From Coenobita brevimanus (taxonomy: Eukaryota; Arthropoda; Malacostraca; Decapoda; Coenobitidae), in NCBI GenBank assembly GCA_032717465.1, contig CM064732.1:18825139-18889138 (forward strand): a stretch of DNA of 64,000 nucleotides, in the 5' to 3' direction. A model generated the notes under the pieces. The model was not told where the DNA came from, ran no database searches, and saw only the letters and a list, made by a program, of their open reading frames with translations. Shown here in pieces: positions 56,484-64,000 of this stretch; the first letter of the stretch is position 1; every line of letters starts with the position of its first letter. The position numbers and the translations under genes are program-made.

Positions 56484-56785
56484 TCTTAAGTTAAGCCGCA
56501 GCATTTACACCCTTTTGACAGGTGCATCACTAAGGAAAAAAAAAGTCAGGTACCTATTGCTCTGTGCATCGCTCATTTTTAATTCAGGTCATCTTTTGTT
56601 CAGTGTGCCACTCCCTCCTGCAGGCGTGCGTAAGTTAAACTGCAGTATTTACCCCTTTTGTCAGGTGCATCCCTAAGGTAAAAAGTCAGGAACCTATTGT
56701 TCTGTGTATTGATTAGTTTTAATTCAGGCCATCCTTTGTTCTGTGTGCCACTCCCTGCTGCGGGTGTGCATAAAAGACCTCTACC
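56484..56785. repeat. ~145-bp tandem repeat following the Penelope-like element
   Basis: TAAGTTAA(G/A)C(C/T)GCAG, TTTACACCC/TTTACCCC, CAGGTGCATC(A/C)CTAAGG, CAGG(T/A)ACCTATTG and GTGCCACTCCCT(C/G)CTGC occur in two successive units (from about 56487 and 56631), with a third start at about 56770. It begins about 100 bp after the element's coding end. Confidence 0.75.
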
Positions 56786-56989
56786 TTTACGTTTCTGTTT
56801 CACTTTGAAGATGCAATATACGAAAGTATTCACCGTCACTCTCTCCATTTCTCCTGTGGTTATTTTGCATACATGTCTTCACGGTGAAGTGAAGTTTCTG
56901 CTTGGTTGTTATAAGTATTTTATGAATGGAGGATGCCTTTAGGTACATGGACTTAGTTTTTTTCTTTGTTTTTCCTTCCTCCATTCATT

Positions 56990-56993
<4 letters not shown>

Positions 56994-57032
<39 letters not shown>
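56994..57032. repeat. (TA)n microsatellite
   Basis: About 39 bp of TA immediately left of the long hairpin. Confidence 0.95.
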
Positions 57033-57033
<1 letters not shown>

Positions 57034-57038
57034 CGAAC

Positions 57039-57334
57039 AAAAATTTTCTTCTGAAATGATTGTTAAGAAGTAGGAATGGCAAAAGTGCACAGATTAGAGA
57101 TGAAAAAAGCACAGAACAAGAGAGCATTCAGGATGGGAGGAGATTTGGAGACATATACCCTTTGCTACATTCTACCATCAGCAAGTTTGTGGCTAATGTG
57201 TGGAATGTGGTAATGGGTATAGGTCTCCAAATCTCCCATCCTGAATGCTCTCTTGATTCTGTGCTTTTGTCTTCTCTTATCTGTGCACTTTTGCCATTCC
57301 TTCTTCCTAACAATCATATTAGATCAAAATTTTA
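57039..57334. mobile_element. Long foldback (hairpin) element, ~300 bp
   Basis: The left arm (57039-57160) and right arm (57214-57334) are near-perfect reverse complements. AGGAATGGCAAAAGTGCACA pairs with TGTGCACTTTTGCCATTCC, and AGAGAGCATTCAGGATGGGA pairs with TCCCATCCTGAATGCTCTCT. The ~53-bp loop is itself partly palindromic (ACATTC...GAATGT). No coding content. It is likely a foldback MITE or a hairpin-RNA source. Confidence 0.85.
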
Positions 57335-57923
57335 ATTTCTAGTTTATGATCTTCTTGTGGAAGTATAATAATGCATAAAACAAGCGTTACATTTGGATCT
57401 TTACATACGTAGCATACTGATAGACTAAAACGAGGAGTAAAAGAAATGATTTGGTACGTTCCTTAACCGTAAGCGAGCTGTAGCTAACCAATATTATGCA
57501 AACTGGCATACTTAGAGGTGACCGCGATGCGGTTTTCAGGCCGTAACTCGCGAACCGTAGCCTGAATGCTTTTCCGAACATTAATAGAAGCATCTGCACT
57601 TGACAAGCAGCGTTTTGGTATATAGAACTCTCGCGTTCGCCTTTTTGTTTTGGAGTTATGACTGATGAAGAAGACAGAAAAAACAAAATCGATTTTTTTG
57701 TGGTTCGATTTTGTGACTCCTACGAAGGTCAGCAACACTTTCTAAGTAGTTTTGCACTTGAATAACGAAGGTCTTTTAGTTCATAAGCTTAAAACTGGGC
57801 TTTGCGATCGTTTTCGAGCAAATACTCCTATACCATAAGAACAGGACGCTATTTTGAAGCTGTGTCATTCCTACTTATAGAGTGCTACCGCACTCAGTGA
57901 TATTGAGTATGTACTTAAAAGTG

Positions 57924-58345
57924 AAAGTTTGAAAGTTGAGTCCTCCAACCCCTAATTTTGTTGTAATGGACACGATGTAACATGACAATTTTTTTATCAA
58001 AATATAAAGTTATTTAGCGGTCGCACAGTAGGGCTAAGTTTCAACATTTTGTAAACTTCTGGTAAAATTTCAATATAACTCCTGAACTATTCATTTGTAG
58101 GTGCTGGAATACATTAGCAAAATTGAAAAGGAGCTCTTATTGTTTACTGTGGTAAATTTTGGTCTGTTTCTGACTTAAGGGAAGCACAGAGGATGGCTTC
58201 AACTAGTGGGGTTGTCATGTTTCGGCCGCCACGGGGGAAGGGGGTGGGGGATGCCTGCCAGGCCTATCTCTGCAACTACTGTAGATAATATAGAGTGATT
58301 GGTTTCTTTTTAAAGCTTTCATTGGATACTGCATGCCACTCATTA
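57924..58345. repeat. Left terminal inverted repeat
   Basis: Mirrors 60930-61356. It contains a G-rich segment (GGGGGAAGGGGGTGGGGG at about 58229) that could form a quadruplex. Confidence 0.8.
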
Positions 58346-58689
58346 TCTGGCCTGTTACATGCATTCCATCACCATAATTACCCCAAGTGCAGTGATCATT
58401 AGTCTGTTGTAAACACTCTCCTCTTCAACTGTGAAAACTCCACCCTAGCTCATGAGTCATGATGAATCAGCTTGGTACCCAGAGAAACTGCACAGCATTT
58501 ATGCAGTCTTGCTAGAACTGATCTTGTGTCCTGCTATGTATGTGAGCGTCCCAAATGTTCAAATGGGGAAACCTTAATTGACTGGACAAGCTGATGTAAC
58601 GTGTATGAGATCCATGTTGTGATATTTGCACATTGGTGATTATACCTCATAATTTTTTCTCAAATCTTTCAGTAAATGTATGATTACTA

Positions 58690-60480
58690 TGAATCGTACA
58701 TGGAAACGGAAGAAGCGGGAGCCTCCATATATGTTGGATCGCAGGCACGATAAGCTGCTTGGTGCTAAACTATCCTAAAAAGGAGAAGATACTTTCCTCC
58801 ATCTCCACCTGAACCAAAGGATGCCTATGCAAAAGCTGTGCAGCATGTTGTAACGCAAGCCGAAGAATTTTACAAACGTACCCGTATTCCCACAAGGGAG
58901 ATAAACTATTCATTGGAGACATTGAAGAAGCTCTGTGCAATGTGGCAAAGTCTTAATAAGAGCTCTAAGAGGTATGGCGGACAACAGCTGAAAATCAGGA
59001 GGACTTCAGATTGTTAATGAAAAATCTATTTGACCGCCAGTGATAGTGCTCTCAACCTCTTGATCATTCCTGAGGACAAGGAATTCCTCATAGCCCAGCA
59101 TGAACCAGGACGCAGAGGTTCCATGGCATGCATTGACCTCGTTTTGGTTTGGTTCAACAGGAGCAGGTTGCCATGCACAGGAGATTAAAGTATGAAAAGT
59201 TCTGAGAATGCATTGCTTGTTGGGCAACTGAGGCAACCTCTACTGACTAACTGGAGTCCTCTTCCTCCAGTACCGAAGACACTAATGAAGCTGAGAGCAT
59301 TGGTGGTAGTGAGCCCTGTACAAGCACATTGCTTTCCAAATGACTGCTCTTGTCAAAGTCAGTCATGAGCCCTAGTGTTGCTGCAGCTCTTGAAAGAACA
59401 AATGCCAGTGATTGCAATGCCCCATATATTCTTGTAGAGATGGTCAAAAGCCTCGGTCATGACGTGTTAGAGTACTCCATCAGCCAGTCCAGCATGAAGT
59501 TGTTCAGAGAGAGATATTGGTCAGTGGCTACTCTCACAGTCAAGGAGAGTTTTTCCCTTAAAGGCCCGTTTGTTGTTCACTTGGATAGTATATAAGCTGC
59601 CTGATGACCGACAGCCCATTCTCATCTCAGACATGGACACTATCCAGCTACTCATTGTTCCCAAGACTCCAGCTGGGACTGGAGAAGCCCAGGGTGCAGC
59701 TATCATAGCTGAGCTACAGGGATGGAAAACACACATCAAATGGTCAGAATGAGTTTTGACACTATGACTTCTAACAGCAGATGTCAAACAGGGGCATGTG
59801 GGCTCCTCGAGTAGAAACTCAAGAGACTTGTTTTACTTTCCATGTAGGCACTACATCACAGAACTGGTATGGAGCTGCCTTTCGAGCATACTCCATTGTC
59901 ACTTCCGGCTCTGACGTTCCGATGTTCAAGCAGTTCCGTAGTACTTGGTCACACGTTTATCACACCAAGTATGAACCTGCTGGTAGTGAAAACATCCAAG
60001 AGGAAGAAAGAGAGGAGCTGGTAGACTTTGCTCTTGGCATACTCAGAAAGGGATCAGTCCAGGACTATTTCAGAGAGTTTCTGAAACTCGCCCTCTTGTT
60101 TATTGGCATAGAGAGATTGAGGGGAAGAAAATCAGCTTTAAAACGCCAGGTCCCATGCATCATACCCCATGGATGTCGAAAGTCATTTATTCCATCAGTC
60201 TGGCTCTTCCATAGCCAGTTCAAGCTCTTCAAGAAGAAGAGGGAAGCTTTGAGGGAGTTGTCTCTCTTCGGTATCAAGGTCTACATGAGGGCATGGCTTA
60301 CTGTGCTGAACACCGTGGTGTGTGCCCATGAGGACCTCCACCTTCCTGAAAGGGCTCATGCGTACCCAGACAAGATCATTGGAGAAGCTGTGGAGAGGAA
60401 AATTGAGGGTCATCTTTGGTACTTGTCTGAAGATCTTATCCCTCTGGCACTTTTCGATCTTGAATTATTCGTGGAAAAAA
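58690..60480 (+). pseudogene. Probable transposase of the long-TIR element (copy 2, broken)
   Basis: Across shifting plus frames: DAYAKAVQHVVTQAEEFYKR (helical N-terminus); EDKEFLIAQHEPGRRGSM then ACID (about 59070-59138); APYILVEMVKSLGHDVLEYS (about 59422); FVVHLDS (about 59570); MSFDTMTSNSRCQTGACGLLE (about 59747); FPCRHYITELV (about 59833); then a 245-codon frame (59781-60518) ending with GHLWYLSEDLIPLALFD (about 60406-60455). The D of HLD, the D of SFDT and the C of PCRHY line up with copy 1 at 24-26 kb (HLDGK, CYTT, ACRYH). I infer an RNase H-fold transposase with a C(2)H-like motif and a late acidic residue in W-Y-(L/I)-S-..-E-D-L. Stops and shifts show it is inactive. I recall related uncharacterised proteins in many invertebrates, unverified. 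Confidence 0.6.
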
Positions 60481-60929
60481 AAAAAAAAAAAAAAAAGGTA
60501 GGATCGTCACAGGCATGAAGACCAAACAGGGTAGCAGTGACCTTCTCAAATGTATTCCACCTTCACAGAGAAAAGTTACTCTCGGATATCAGGCAACACA
60601 AGCGTCCCACAAAGTCTTAGATAATATTTGAATCAGGAAGTCATTCCTGGAAGAAGATTTAGAGTCCTGGCCAGGAACTGACAATTATGGCAGAAGAGAT
60701 CACTGTAGGAAATTGTGTTACCAACGACAGTGCAGAGCAGGCTGTAGTTCTAGTCGAGGAATACAATGGCAAGATCATTTACAATGAGTAACAACAACAG
60801 TTCCTATTGAAAGTTGTTGGTGAACATTGGTTACGATTTCCTGATTCAAAGGAGACGACTCCCACTTGAAATGAGCCAATTTACATATTCAATATTATTT
60901 TGTATATGAATTTAGTTGTGGTAGAGTGA

Positions 60930-61356
60930 TTTACACAAAGGTATGACAGCATCCAATGAGAGCTTTAAAAAGGTAACCAGTCGCACTATATTATCTACAG
61001 TAGTTGCTGAGTTAGGCCTGGCAGACGTTCCCCAACCCCCCTCTCCCCTGGAGGCCGGAACGTGAAAACCGCCCTAGTTGACGCCATCCCCTGCACTTCC
61101 CTTAGGTCGGAAACAGACCAAAATTTGCCACAGCAAACATTAAGAGCTCCTTCACAATTTTGCTTATGTGATTCATTAGCTAAATATGCATAGTTCAGAA
61201 GTAATAATGAAATTTAATCAGAGATCTAGGAAATGCTGAAACTTTAGCCCTACTGCGCAACCACTAAATAAATTTATATTTTGATAAAAAATTTTCATGT
61301 TACATCGTGTCCATTAGAACAAAATAAGGGTTTGGGAGACTCAACTTCCAAAGTTT
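60930..61356. repeat. Right terminal inverted repeat
   Basis: Reverse complement of the left arm. The C-rich block at about 61030-61055 is the counterpart of the left arm's G-rich segment. Confidence 0.8.
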
Positions 61357-61445
61357 AATATATCTATATATCTATATCTATCTATCTATCTATCTCTCTA
61401 TCTATCTATCTATCTTATCTATCTATCTCTCTCTCTATCTATCTA

Positions 61446-61500
<55 letters not shown>
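61357..61500. repeat. (TATC)n then (TA)n array between two elements
   Basis: TATC-type units (about 61364-61449) with TCTC interruptions, then (TA)n to 61500. They lie exactly between the right TIR and the 5' region of LINE C. Confidence 0.95.
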
Positions 61501-61502
<2 letters not shown>

Positions 61503-61864
61503 CCCCTGGGGAAGGGGGGATAGAATACTTCCCCAGTATTCCCTCATTGTCGTAAGAGGCGACTAAAAGGGACACTTTTATGTACATTCTTTTTACTGTC
61601 TCTCTTTCCCTTGTGCTTTGTCTGTCCAAACCCTCTGCATTTTACTTTCATTCAGTTAATTTCCTCTCTCCACTGTCTGGTTCCTGCGGGCCACTGGCAT
61701 TGGCTCCAGGGTAAAATATTTTTTTCTGCCCAAGAAATCTTGAACTCTGGTTACGAAGCAATGGCCCTCAGTTCCGTGCAGCCCTTAAGTGGGCAGGGGG
61801 TGCTAAGAATCCCACGGTGTAGAAATAAGTTTATACATCCAAAAAGAACCTTAAGAATAGGACA

Positions 61865-62893
61865 TTGGAATGTTCGAACTTTCAATCAGGCTGGAAAATG
61901 GAAGAACTTATTTCAGTGTTCAAGGAATACAATATGGATATTTGTGCTCTTACAGAAACGAGGTTGCCTGTAGTTGATAAAATGAATTTGGAAGATGGTA
62001 TTACTTTGTTGGTTTCTGGTAGGAGTTATGGAAATCATTACCATGGAGTAGGCCTACTGCTGAGTAGAGATGCTTGTAAGGCACTATGTGAGTTTGAACC
62101 AATTAATGAGCGCTTGCTTTATGCTCGTTTAAAATCCGACGACGGTAATATCAGTATGGTTGAAGGGTACGCTCCGACAAATGAGGCTGCTGATGAAATG
62201 AAGAATGACTTTCATGAGAAGCTGCGGGATGTAGTGAATAGAGTGGCAAGACATGATGTGTTAGTTTGCACTGGTGATTTTTATGCAATTCATGACAGCA
62301 GTAGGGATGGCTTTGAAGATTGTATGGGTAAGGAGGGCGTTAGTATAAGAAATGAAAATGGGGTGCAATTTGGAAGCTTTTGTTTGGCAAATGACCTTAT
62401 AATTGGTGGAACTATCTTTGAGCACAGAAAAATACATAAAACTACTTGGATTTCACCATGTGGTAAATATTGTAATCAGACTGACCACACTGCAATTAGC
62501 AGAAGGCATAGGAGTTCTTTGCAAGATGTCTGCGTAAGGAGGGGGGCAGATATAGGTAGTGTTCACCAGCGTGTTGTGTCAAAGATTGAAATAAAACTTA
62601 AGGGAAACGTTAATGGTAATTGTACAGGAGGTAATAATTATGATTTGGATGAGCTGAGAAGGGATGAGAGCACGAGGGAAAAGTTTCGGTGGGAATGTAG
62701 GAACAGGTTTCTAGTCCTGCAGACTTTGATGGAATCTGAAGACAATGATATTAATCATATGTGGAGAGAGGTAAAAAAGGTTTTGCTTGAGAGTGCTAAG
62801 GTTACTATTAAGAAAAGGGGAAAAGCGAGAAGGAAAAAGTGGATGTCAGATGAAACGTGGAATGCATTAAGAAAAAAAAAGAGGCGAAGTTAA
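61865..62893 (+). CDS. LINE C APE-type endonuclease and linker (342 aa, catalytically altered)
   Basis: The true start lies upstream in another frame (IGHWNVRTF, about 61857-61883), so residue 1 here is not the native N-terminus. Visible: ALTETRL (28-34, catalytic Glu present); GVGLLLSRDA (61-70); VEGYAPT (99-105); VCTGDFYAI (134-142), where GDFN is expected and Asn is replaced by Tyr; THKTTW-like HKTTWISP (191-198); QTDHTAIS (205-212); and GADIGSVHQRV (228-238), where GSDH is expected and Asp is replaced by Val. With both changes it should not cut DNA. After residue 245 a lysine/arginine-rich linker follows. The frame ends at a poly-A shift site (about 62872-62881). Confidence 0.8.
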   Translation: MECSNFQSGWKMEELISVFKEYNMDICALTETRLPVVDKMNLEDGITLLVSGRSYGNHYHGVGLLLSRDACKALCEFEPINERLLYARLKSDDGNISMVEGYAPTNEAADEMKNDFHEKLRDVVNRVARHDVLVCTGDFYAIHDSSRDGFEDCMGKEGVSIRNENGVQFGSFCLANDLIIGGTIFEHRKIHKTTWISPCGKYCNQTDHTAISRRHRSSLQDVCVRRGADIGSVHQRVVSKIEIKLKGNVNGNCTGGNNYDLDELRRDESTREKFRWECRNRFLVLQTLMESEDNDINHMWREVKKVLLESAKVTIKKRGKARRKKWMSDETWNALRKKKRRS

Positions 62894-63054
62894 GAAGTGA
62901 AGAACATGTTGATGGCCAGGTAGTTGAAGTACTTAGAGCAAAGTACTGGAGTTTACATTCTGAAGTAAAAAGACTAGTTAGACCTGATAAGGGGAGGCTA
63001 TATGATGAAAAGGCAACAGAGACAGAAATTAAATTAAGTAAAAATGACGGTTAG
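62857..63054 (+). pseudogene. LINE C linker continuation after frameshift
   Basis: The 65-codon frame overlaps the end of the previous one at an A-rich run and continues the helical linker (KYWSLHSEVKRLVRPDKGR). It ends at TAG (63052-63054), after which the same frame resumes with AYQAIKELTGTEKRR. Confidence 0.7.
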
Positions 63055-63582
63055 AGCACAAGAGCAGCGTATCAGGCCATAAAGGAGTTAACTGGGACTG
63101 AAAAGAGAAGGAAGGAAATACCTGTACGAGATAGAAATGGTAATTTGATGACTAAAGATTTGGATATAAAAGGAATTTGGAAAGAGCATTTTGAATCTGT
63201 TCTAAATAGACCAATCCCAGCTGAAGAGGACATTTTGCCAGCCGAGAGAGATTTGCAGATAGAGACAGGGGATATAACCTTGGAAGAGGTAGCAAAATCT
63301 ATAAAGGAGTTAGACAGTTTTAAGGCCCCAGGAGAGGATGGAATATTTCCTGAAATGCTTAAGGTGGAAAATGATGAGTTGATGAATGCGCTTTTGGAAC
63401 TTTTTAATGTGGCTTGGGATAATGGTGTAATTCCAGAAGAGTGGAAAAATGGAGTGATTATAAAAATACCAAAAAAAGGGAGATTTGTGTGTGTGTGGCA
63501 ATTGGAGGGGGATAACTGTGACACCTGTAGCTGCAAATGTCTTTTCCATAATCTTGTTGAACAGAATAGAGCCAGTAATTGA
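63055..63582 (+). pseudogene. LINE C RT fingers domain
   Basis: The main frame starts at 63145 in ORF terms, but coding similarity begins at about 63067. KDLDIKGIWKEHFESVLNRP (about residues 3-22 of the 145-codon frame) is the standard 'W.EHF...LN' block. SFKAPGEDGIFPEMLK (about 53-68) is the '(K)APG.DGI..E.LK' motif, and GVIPEEWKNGVIIKIPKKG (about 92-110) the '(P).W..(G)(V/I)I..IPKKG' motif. A shift at about 63480-63500 moves it into the next frame. Confidence 0.75.
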
Positions 63583-63709
63583 TAAAATTTTAAGAGAAGA
63601 TCAAGTGGGATTTAGAAAGGGTCGAGGTTGTAATGATCAGATATTAAATGTAAGGCATCTAATGCAACAAGCTTGTCACGGGTTTTTTAAAATATCACGG
63701 TGTATTTAA
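63485..63709 (+). pseudogene. LINE C RT, motif 2-3 segment up to the break
   Basis: CGNWRGITVTPVAANVFSII ('NWRGI.L...(A).K.F..I') and DKILREDQVGFRKGRGCNDQ ('Q.GFR.GR...DQI') lie in the second frame. Similarity ends at LMQQA (about 63675). Motif A and FADD are absent. Confidence 0.75.
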
Positions 63710-64000
63710 AATAAATGCTTAAATATTATTTAATTGCTATTAATATTCAATAATATTAAAGAGCAGGGACAATGATTGTCTTGCTACAACAAGCAATGAT
63801 TACTTTATGCTGCTTCTTCGCACGATTCTCTAAGAATGAGAATTTATAAACTTTCTCAACAGTACACAGCAGAGACTAATTACTCACAAATGCTGAATTA
63901 GTACTGTTAGCCTCTGGAGAAAGTTACTTCACCCCTGACAATAAATAACTAATACTAATAATAATATCAGGTTCTTGCTGATGCTTAACTCCTAGGTGGC
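63680..64000. other. Unassigned AT-rich sequence at window end
   Basis: It starts with CACGGGTTTTTTAAAATATC right after LINE C coding stops. A short inverted pair (AATGATTGTCTTGCT / AGCAATGATT, about 63770-63800) is visible. It may be the start of another inserted element that interrupted LINE C, but it runs off the window. Confidence 0.3.

Larger units (their letters stand above)
57924..61356 (+). mobile_element. DNA transposon with ~420-bp terminal inverted repeats, superfamily unassigned
   Basis: The left arm (57924-58345) and right arm (60930-61356, inverted) match over their whole length in the same order: AAAGTTTG..GTTGAGTC, TGGACACGATGTAACATG, CAGTAGGGCTAA, AAAGGAGCTCTTA, AAATTTTGGTCTGTTTC, CTAAGGGAAG, TGCCAGGCCTA, CAACTACTGTAGATAATATA and CATTGGAT. 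The arms differ at roughly 15-20% of sites. Between them is a broken plus-strand gene (58690-60480) of the same family as 24.1-26.3 kb. The right arm ends at (TATC)n, so the true terminus and TSD may be lost there. The left side may extend further (57390-57923). Confidence 0.75.
61501..63680 (+). mobile_element. LINE family C: 5' region, endonuclease and RT fingers, 3' part missing
   Basis: The 5' untranslated block (61501-61845) includes TATTCCCTCATTGTCGTAAG then AGGCGACTAAAAGGGA, which from memory resembles the 5' region of crustacean LINEs. Coding starts with RTLRIGHWNVRTF (about 61847). The endonuclease (61865-62893), a linker and RT fingers follow, and the sequence breaks off after NVRHLMQQA at about 63675, before the catalytic palm. 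A 3' truncation is unusual for a LINE, so a later insertion or deletion is likely. Confidence 0.8.

Overview
This is a eukaryotic nuclear window with no operons, no bacterial-style gene packing and no host gene I can support with confidence. Several things point to an arthropod, most likely a decapod crustacean. Long dinucleotide arrays (GA, GT, AT) occur every one to two kilobases. There are APE-type LINEs with GATA tails, CR1-like LINE pieces, tRNA-derived SINEs, a Penelope-like element and decayed DNA transposons. The species-group call is inference; I ran no search.

Layout. 0-6 kb: a tandem duplication, purine-rich tracts and long (TG), (AC) and (TC) arrays. 6.5-12 kb: tRNA-derived SINEs, the 3' end of LINE family A, and a decayed CR1-like LINE on the minus strand (coiled-coil/SGNH-type ORF1, then endonuclease) split by a small LINE family B tail. 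14-17.3 kb: a LINE RT relic, a SINE 3' end and a dispersed 'GACCTT' repeat. 17.3-24 kb: a purine tract, a Tc1-like relic and GGGTACCCGGCG-type repeats. 24-27 kb: a broken gene of a probable transposase family, then the 3' end of a CR1-like LINE. 27-31 kb: a SINE, LINE B with its 3'UTR, and minisatellites. 34-36 kb: two tRNA-derived SINEs among (TA)n arrays. 38.3-39 kb: a hAT-type non-autonomous transposon with an 8-bp target-site duplication (TSD). 39.6-42 kb: a roughly 250-300 bp tandem satellite. 43.8-51.3 kb: a purine-rich tandem segmental duplication of about 1.95 kb, interrupted in one copy by a 2.8 kb LINE A with an 11-bp TSD and in the other by a LINE B tail. 52.2-52.6 kb: a SINE with a 14-bp TSD. 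54.9-56.4 kb: a Penelope-like element. 57.0-57.3 kb: a long hairpin. 57.9-61.4 kb: a DNA transposon with terminal inverted repeats (TIRs) of about 420 bp, carrying the same protein family as 24-26 kb. 61.5-63.7 kb: a third LINE.

How the parts relate. The window reads as a landscape built by retroposition and simple-repeat growth. LINE A and LINE B copies end in GATA repeats. One SINE shares the last ~50 bp of LINE A, GATA tail included, so it probably borrowed LINE A's machinery. Several GATA and TA arrays lie exactly at such ends. The segmental duplication gives paralogous empty sites that confirm two insertions. The strongest novelty candidate is the long-TIR DNA transposon at 57.9-61.4 kb. 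Its gene family recurs at 24-26 kb and shows D, D and C-x-x-H-like blocks that suggest an RNase H-fold transposase of a superfamily I cannot name.
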